A stretch of DNA of 64,000 nt from Siphonodentalium dalli (Eukaryota; Mollusca; Scaphopoda; Gadilida; Siphonodentaliidae): NCBI GenBank assembly GCA_032622095.1, contig CP136067.1:136155990-136219989 (forward strand). The letters are read 5' to 3'. The first letter of the stretch is position 1, and every line of letters starts with the position of its first letter. The position numbers were made by a program, and so were the translations under genes. The notes below the pieces were generated by a model. The model worked only from the letters and a program-made list of their open reading frames with translations, did not search any database and was not told the origin of the DNA. This document shows positions 59,961 to 64,000 of this stretch, in pieces.

Positions 59961-61121
59961 TCTATACTATATATTTTGAGACTTCGTATATATGTGTGTG
60001 TGTGTGTGTGTACTTCATAGAATCCAAAACGCGTATACAGATTGAGCTCAAACTTCCTATGTAAGTGTCAAATCGCACCGACACGACCGTGGTCGTGGTT
60101 TAGAAAAGCTCAGAGCACCCGTTCTCCAATCTCAAATCACCGCAAAGGCACGGCGTGGGTTAATCAAGTGATTATTTAATGAGCGTTTGTTTTTGACGCA
60201 TCTCTATAAAGAGCGTCTGTTTGCCATTCAACGTTATTTGCATCTGCAGAGAGATAAACGGAACATACATTAAATTTAAAAAACATTTGTTTCTGACCAA
60301 CCCTGCGAGCACGGATGGCGCGCTTTGTTTTTACAGTATATAGTTATATACCGAAATCATCCCAGATAATCACGAATATAGCATCAGATGTCTCCCCAGA
60401 TATACCGTTATAAAGCTAATGGAATCTGCCAATCTACGGGAAATTCCAGGGAATGCCGATTGAGCTCAAACTTGCTACCCACGGGAAGTGTCATATATAT
60501 GAGTGTGTCCTTTATAGACTCGAACCGATTGAGCTCAAACTTGCTAAATAAGAAAATAGCCCCCAAGCCGTAAATATCAACAACAACGATATTACTAAAT
60601 ACACGTTTTCGGCAATGTGAGAGTTTTCGGGGAGCCGTGATGCCAACAACAACGACCCGAAGCCCTGAATGCCAACAACAGATTCAATGCAATGTTATCT
60701 ATTATGCAGAGAGACGACATTACGACGGGTACGGCAGACTCAAAATATTATGCAGACAGATTTCCCGACGGGAAGCGTTTGTTTTAAATTCAATGCAATG
60801 TTATCGTAGAGAGATTTCACGAAACAAAGAATGCGTTGTCTGTCGTTCCTAGGAAGGGGGGATTTCTACGGGTAAATTTTTCCGCCAGAAACAAAAAAAT
60901 TAATTAAAACAATTTACAATTTAATTAAAACAATATAAAATTAAAAAAAATTAACAATAAAAAAACAATTCAGAAACAAAATATATTGAATTTAAAAAAC
61001 ATTAAATTCATATTCAAAAATAAAAAACCAAAATAAATAAAAACAAAATAATTACAAAAATGTCATGTTTCTGAAACAAAGCCATGGGACGAATGCCGCC
61101 AGTGGCGGGCTAACCTGCTAG
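59961..61121 (+). mobile_element. Helitron 3 (type alpha, 1161 bp)
   Basis: Its TCTATACTATATATTTTGAG start directly abuts the CTAG of Helitron 2. The first ~600 bp match Helitron 2 closely. The 3' part is different: an A-rich tract (60,880-61,060), then CATGTTTCTGAAACA and a GCCGCCAGTGGCGGG hairpin before CCTGCTAG at 61,118-61,121. No 122-bp unit. Confidence 0.85.
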
Positions 61122-61125
61122 TCTA

Positions 61126-62016
61126 TCTATACTATATATTTTGAGACTTCGTATATATGTGTGTATGTGTGTGTGTGTGTACTTCATAGAATCAAAAACG
61201 CGTGTACAGATTGAGATCAAATTTCGTATGTAAGTGTAAAATACCACCGACACCGCCGTAGTCGTGTTTTCGAGAAGCTCTGAGCACCCTTTATCCACTC
61301 CCAAATCACCGCAAAGGCACGGTGGGGGGGGGGGGGGGGGGGGGGTTAAGGCAAAAACGCTCTTTATCTATACCTTATACGGAGGTTTTAACAATTAACG
61401 CTCTTTATTGCAATGGACGTGGCTAAACGATACCCCATGCGTCCGATGCGGATTCCAATGGACGTGGCTAAACGACTGACCCCATGCGTCCGAAATACGG
61501 ATGCGGACGAAATGCAACTAAAAAGTCAGAATTGATCTAAGTGCTCGAAATATTATGCAGAGGGATTTCACGACGGGATTAATTGACTGTCCGCTCTGAA
61601 GTTTAGGACGGGGAGGACGGGTACCATGAATTAACTCATTGAAAAACAAAGAATGCGTTATCTCGCAAACGGGTGGAGCTATCGACTTGAAATTTGCTAT
61701 GTGAATGTATCTTGCCCCGGATACAAAATTTATCGGGTCGCCGAGTCCGTGCGACGCCAGCTTCGCGCATGCGCAGACGAGATCTCGGAAACCGGTGGAG
61801 CTATCGACTTGAAATTTGGTATGTGAATGTATCTTGTCCCGGGTACGAATTTTATCGGGTCGCCGAGCCCGTGCGACGCAAGCTTCGCGCATGCGCAGAC
61901 CAGATCTCGGAAACGGGTGGAGCTATCGACTTGAAATTTGGTTAAATTAAAAAAATGTCATGTTTCTGAAACAAAGCCATGAGACGAATGCCGCCAGTGG
62001 CGGGCTAACCTGCTAG
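61126..62016 (+). mobile_element. Helitron 4 (type beta, 891 bp)
   Basis: Same 5' start, with a long G-run (61,322-61,345), two CGCTCTTTAT motifs (61,358 and 61,399), ACGTGGCTAAACGA repeated, and 122-bp satellite units at 61,660-61,945. Ends with the same hairpin and CCTGCTAG as type alpha. No protein-coding gene. Confidence 0.85.
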
Positions 62017-62023
62017 TCTTCTA

Positions 62024-63086
62024 TCTATACTATATATTTTGAGACTTCGTATATATGTGTGTGTGTGTGTACTTCATAGAATCCAAAACGCGTGTACAGA
62101 TTGAGATCAAATTTCGTATGTAAGTGTAAAATCCCATCGACACCGGCGTAGTCGCGTTTTCGAGAAGCTCTGATCACCCTTTATCCACTCCCAAATCACA
62201 GCAAAGGCACGACGGGGGTTAATCAAGTGATTATTTAATGAGCGTTTGTTTTTGACGCATCTCTATAAAGAGCGTCTGTTTCCCATTCAACGTTATTCGC
62301 ATCTGCAGAGTTATACGGGAACGCAAACGTTATCGCTCGAAATTTATTTCCTGCGAGCACGGATGGCGCGCTTTGTTTTTACAGTATATACCTTCGGTAT
62401 ATACCGAAATCATCCCAGATAATCACGAATATAGCATCAGATTTCTCCCCAGATATACCGTTATAAAGCTACTGGAATCTGCCAATCTACGGGAAATTCC
62501 AGGGAATGCCGATTGAGCTCAAACTTGCTACCTACGGGAAGTGTCATATATATGAGTGTGTCCTTTATAGACTCTAACCTATTGAGCTCAAACTTGCTAA
62601 ATAAGAAATTAGCCCACAAGCCGTAAATATCAACAACAACGATATTACTAAATACTCGTTTTCGGCAATGTGAGAGTTTTCGGGGAGCCGTGATGCCAAC
62701 AACAACGACCAGAAGACAGATTTCCCGACGGGAAGCGTTTGTTTTAAATTCAATGCAATGTTATCGTAGAGAGATTTCACGAAACAAAGAATGCGTTGTC
62801 TGTCGTTCATAGGAAGGGGGGGGGGGATTTCTACGGGTAAATTTTTCCGCCAGAAACAAAAAAGTTTATTAAAACAATTTACAATTTAATTAAAACAATT
62901 TAAAATTAAAAAAAATTAACAATAAAAAAACAATTCAGAAACAAAATATATTAAATTTAAAAAACATTAAATTCATATTCCAAAATAAAAAACAAAAATA
63001 AATAAAAACAAAATAATTACAAAAATGTCATGTTTCTGAAACAAAGCCATGGGACGAATGCCGCCAGTGGCGGGCTAACCTGCTAG
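62024..63086 (+). mobile_element. Helitron 5 (type alpha, 1063 bp)
   Basis: Collinear with Helitron 3, including AAAGAGCG at 62,267, the AAATTCCAGGGAATGCCGAT block, the A-rich tract and the terminal hairpin. It is shorter by a ~100-bp gap around 62,300-62,340 and 62,710. Confidence 0.85.
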
Positions 63087-63860
63087 TACTATATATTTTG
63101 AGACTTCGTATATATGTGTGTGTGTGTGTACTTCATAGAATACAAAACGCGTGTACAGATTGAGATCAAATTTCGTATGTAAGTGTAAAATCCCACCGAC
63201 ACCGCCGTAGTCGTGTTTTCGAGAAGCTCTGAGCACCCTTTATCCACTCCCAAATCACCGCAAAGGCACGGCGGTGGTTAAGGCAAGAACGCTCTTTATC
63301 TATACCTTATACGGAGGTTTTAACAAGTAACGCTCTTTATTGCAATGGACGTGGCTAAACGATACCCCATGCGTCCGATGCGGATTCCAATGGACGTGGC
63401 TAAACGACTGACCCCATGCGTCCGAAATACGGATGCGGACGAAATGCAACTAAAAAGGCAGAATTGATCTAAGAGCTCGAAATATTATGCAGAGGGATTT
63501 CACGACGGGATTAATTGACTGTCCGCTCTGAAGTTTAGGACGGGGAGGACGGGTACCATGAATTAACTCATTGAAAAACATAGAATGCGTTATCTCGCAA
63601 ACGGGTGGAGCTATCGACTTGAAATTTGCTATGTGAATGTATCTTGCCCCGGATACAAATTTTATCGGGTGGCCGAGTCCGTGCGATGCCAGCTTCGCGC
63701 ATGCGCAGACGAGATCTCGGAAACCGGTGGTGCTAACGACTTGAAATTTGGTATGTGAATGTATCTTGCCCCGGGTACGAATTTTATCGGGTCGCCGAGC
63801 CCGTGCGACGCAAGCTTCGCGCATGCGCAGACCAGATCTCGGAAACGGGTGGAGCTATCG
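63087..63860 (+). mobile_element. Helitron 6 (type beta, 3'-truncated)
   Basis: Begins TACTATATATTTTGAG, having lost the first bases (TCTA) at the join with Helitron 5. Otherwise it matches Helitron 4 (ACGTGGCTAAACGA pair, CGCTCTTT at 63,290 and 63,331, 122-bp units). It stops at GGAGCTATCG, inside a 122-bp unit, without hairpin or CTAG. Confidence 0.8.
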
Positions 63861-64000
63861 TACTATATATTTTGAGACTTCGTATATGTGTGTGTGTGTA
63901 CTTCATAGAATCCAAAACGCGTGTACAGATTGAGCTCAAACTTCCTATGTAAGTGTCAAATCCCACCGACACGACCGTGGTCGCGGTTTAGAAAAGCTCA
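63861..64000 (+). mobile_element. Helitron 7 (5' end, cut by the window)
   Basis: A new TACTATATATTTTGAGACTT start directly after the truncated Helitron 6, followed by the GAGCTCAAACTTCCTATG variant found in Helitrons 2 and 3. The array evidently continues past the window. Confidence 0.8.

Noticed and set aside
58299-63952. Repeated ORFs with RRQLRACADQISETGG-like text
   Set aside because: They are translations of the 122-bp satellite inside Helitrons, present on both strands with no recognisable domain.

Overview
The window is nuclear DNA of an animal, most likely a marine mollusc and perhaps a gastropod. The only apparently intact gene, at 1395-2159 (-), encodes a secreted PAN/apple plus C-type lectin protein, a layout common in molluscs. 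The rest is AT-rich, intron- and transposon-rich sequence with frequent TACATGTA-type words, several kinds of LINE, a FLYWCH/MULE transposase, Helitrons and many foldback MITEs. I saw no rRNA, tRNA, CRISPR array or bacterial operon. The species cannot be named from the sequence alone.

Layout. 1-6.1 kb: a 29-bp tandem array, a TTAA-flanked MITE, the intact lectin gene, and a second lectin copy that is frameshifted and split by a palindromic MITE. Both lectin loci share flanking degenerate ~110-bp repeats, so a gene-plus-flank unit was duplicated. 6.1-13.05 kb: mostly non-coding, with a degraded coding segment and a 1.25-kb TIR element that carries about 79 copies of an 11-bp satellite. 13.06-43.03 kb: two head-to-tail copies of a ~15-kb segment, roughly 99.8-99.9% identical by eye. 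Each holds a pogo-like MITE, a TTAA-flanked ~0.95-kb palindrome, a 390-bp MITE, an inverted minisatellite, a broken C2H2 zinc-finger gene, a LINE 3' end, a FLYWCH/MULE transposase with one in-frame stop, and a G/C-rich dispersed repeat. 42.8-52.9 kb: fragments of at least four LINEs, a piggyBac-like MITE with nested hairpins, and repeat pieces. 53-58.2 kb: sparse, with four CACGTG sites in 70 bp, a possible ZNF862/KIAA1586-like exon and a ~1-kb foldback element. 58.2-64 kb: at least seven head-to-tail non-autonomous Helitrons, several carrying a 122-bp internal satellite, arranged as a two-type higher-order repeat.

How the parts relate. There is no operon-like logic; the window is shaped by transposition, satellite growth and segmental duplication. 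The clearest history is at the 15-kb duplication. Its right edge lies inside a LINE open frame that reads on from copy B into flanking DNA, while copy A ends in an orphan piece of the same frame, so the A/B junction is the new join. It has 2 bp of microhomology. The same pattern could come from an uncollapsed haplotype in the assembly, and reads spanning 28,066 would decide. All calls rest on reading translations and repeats by eye; no database search was run.
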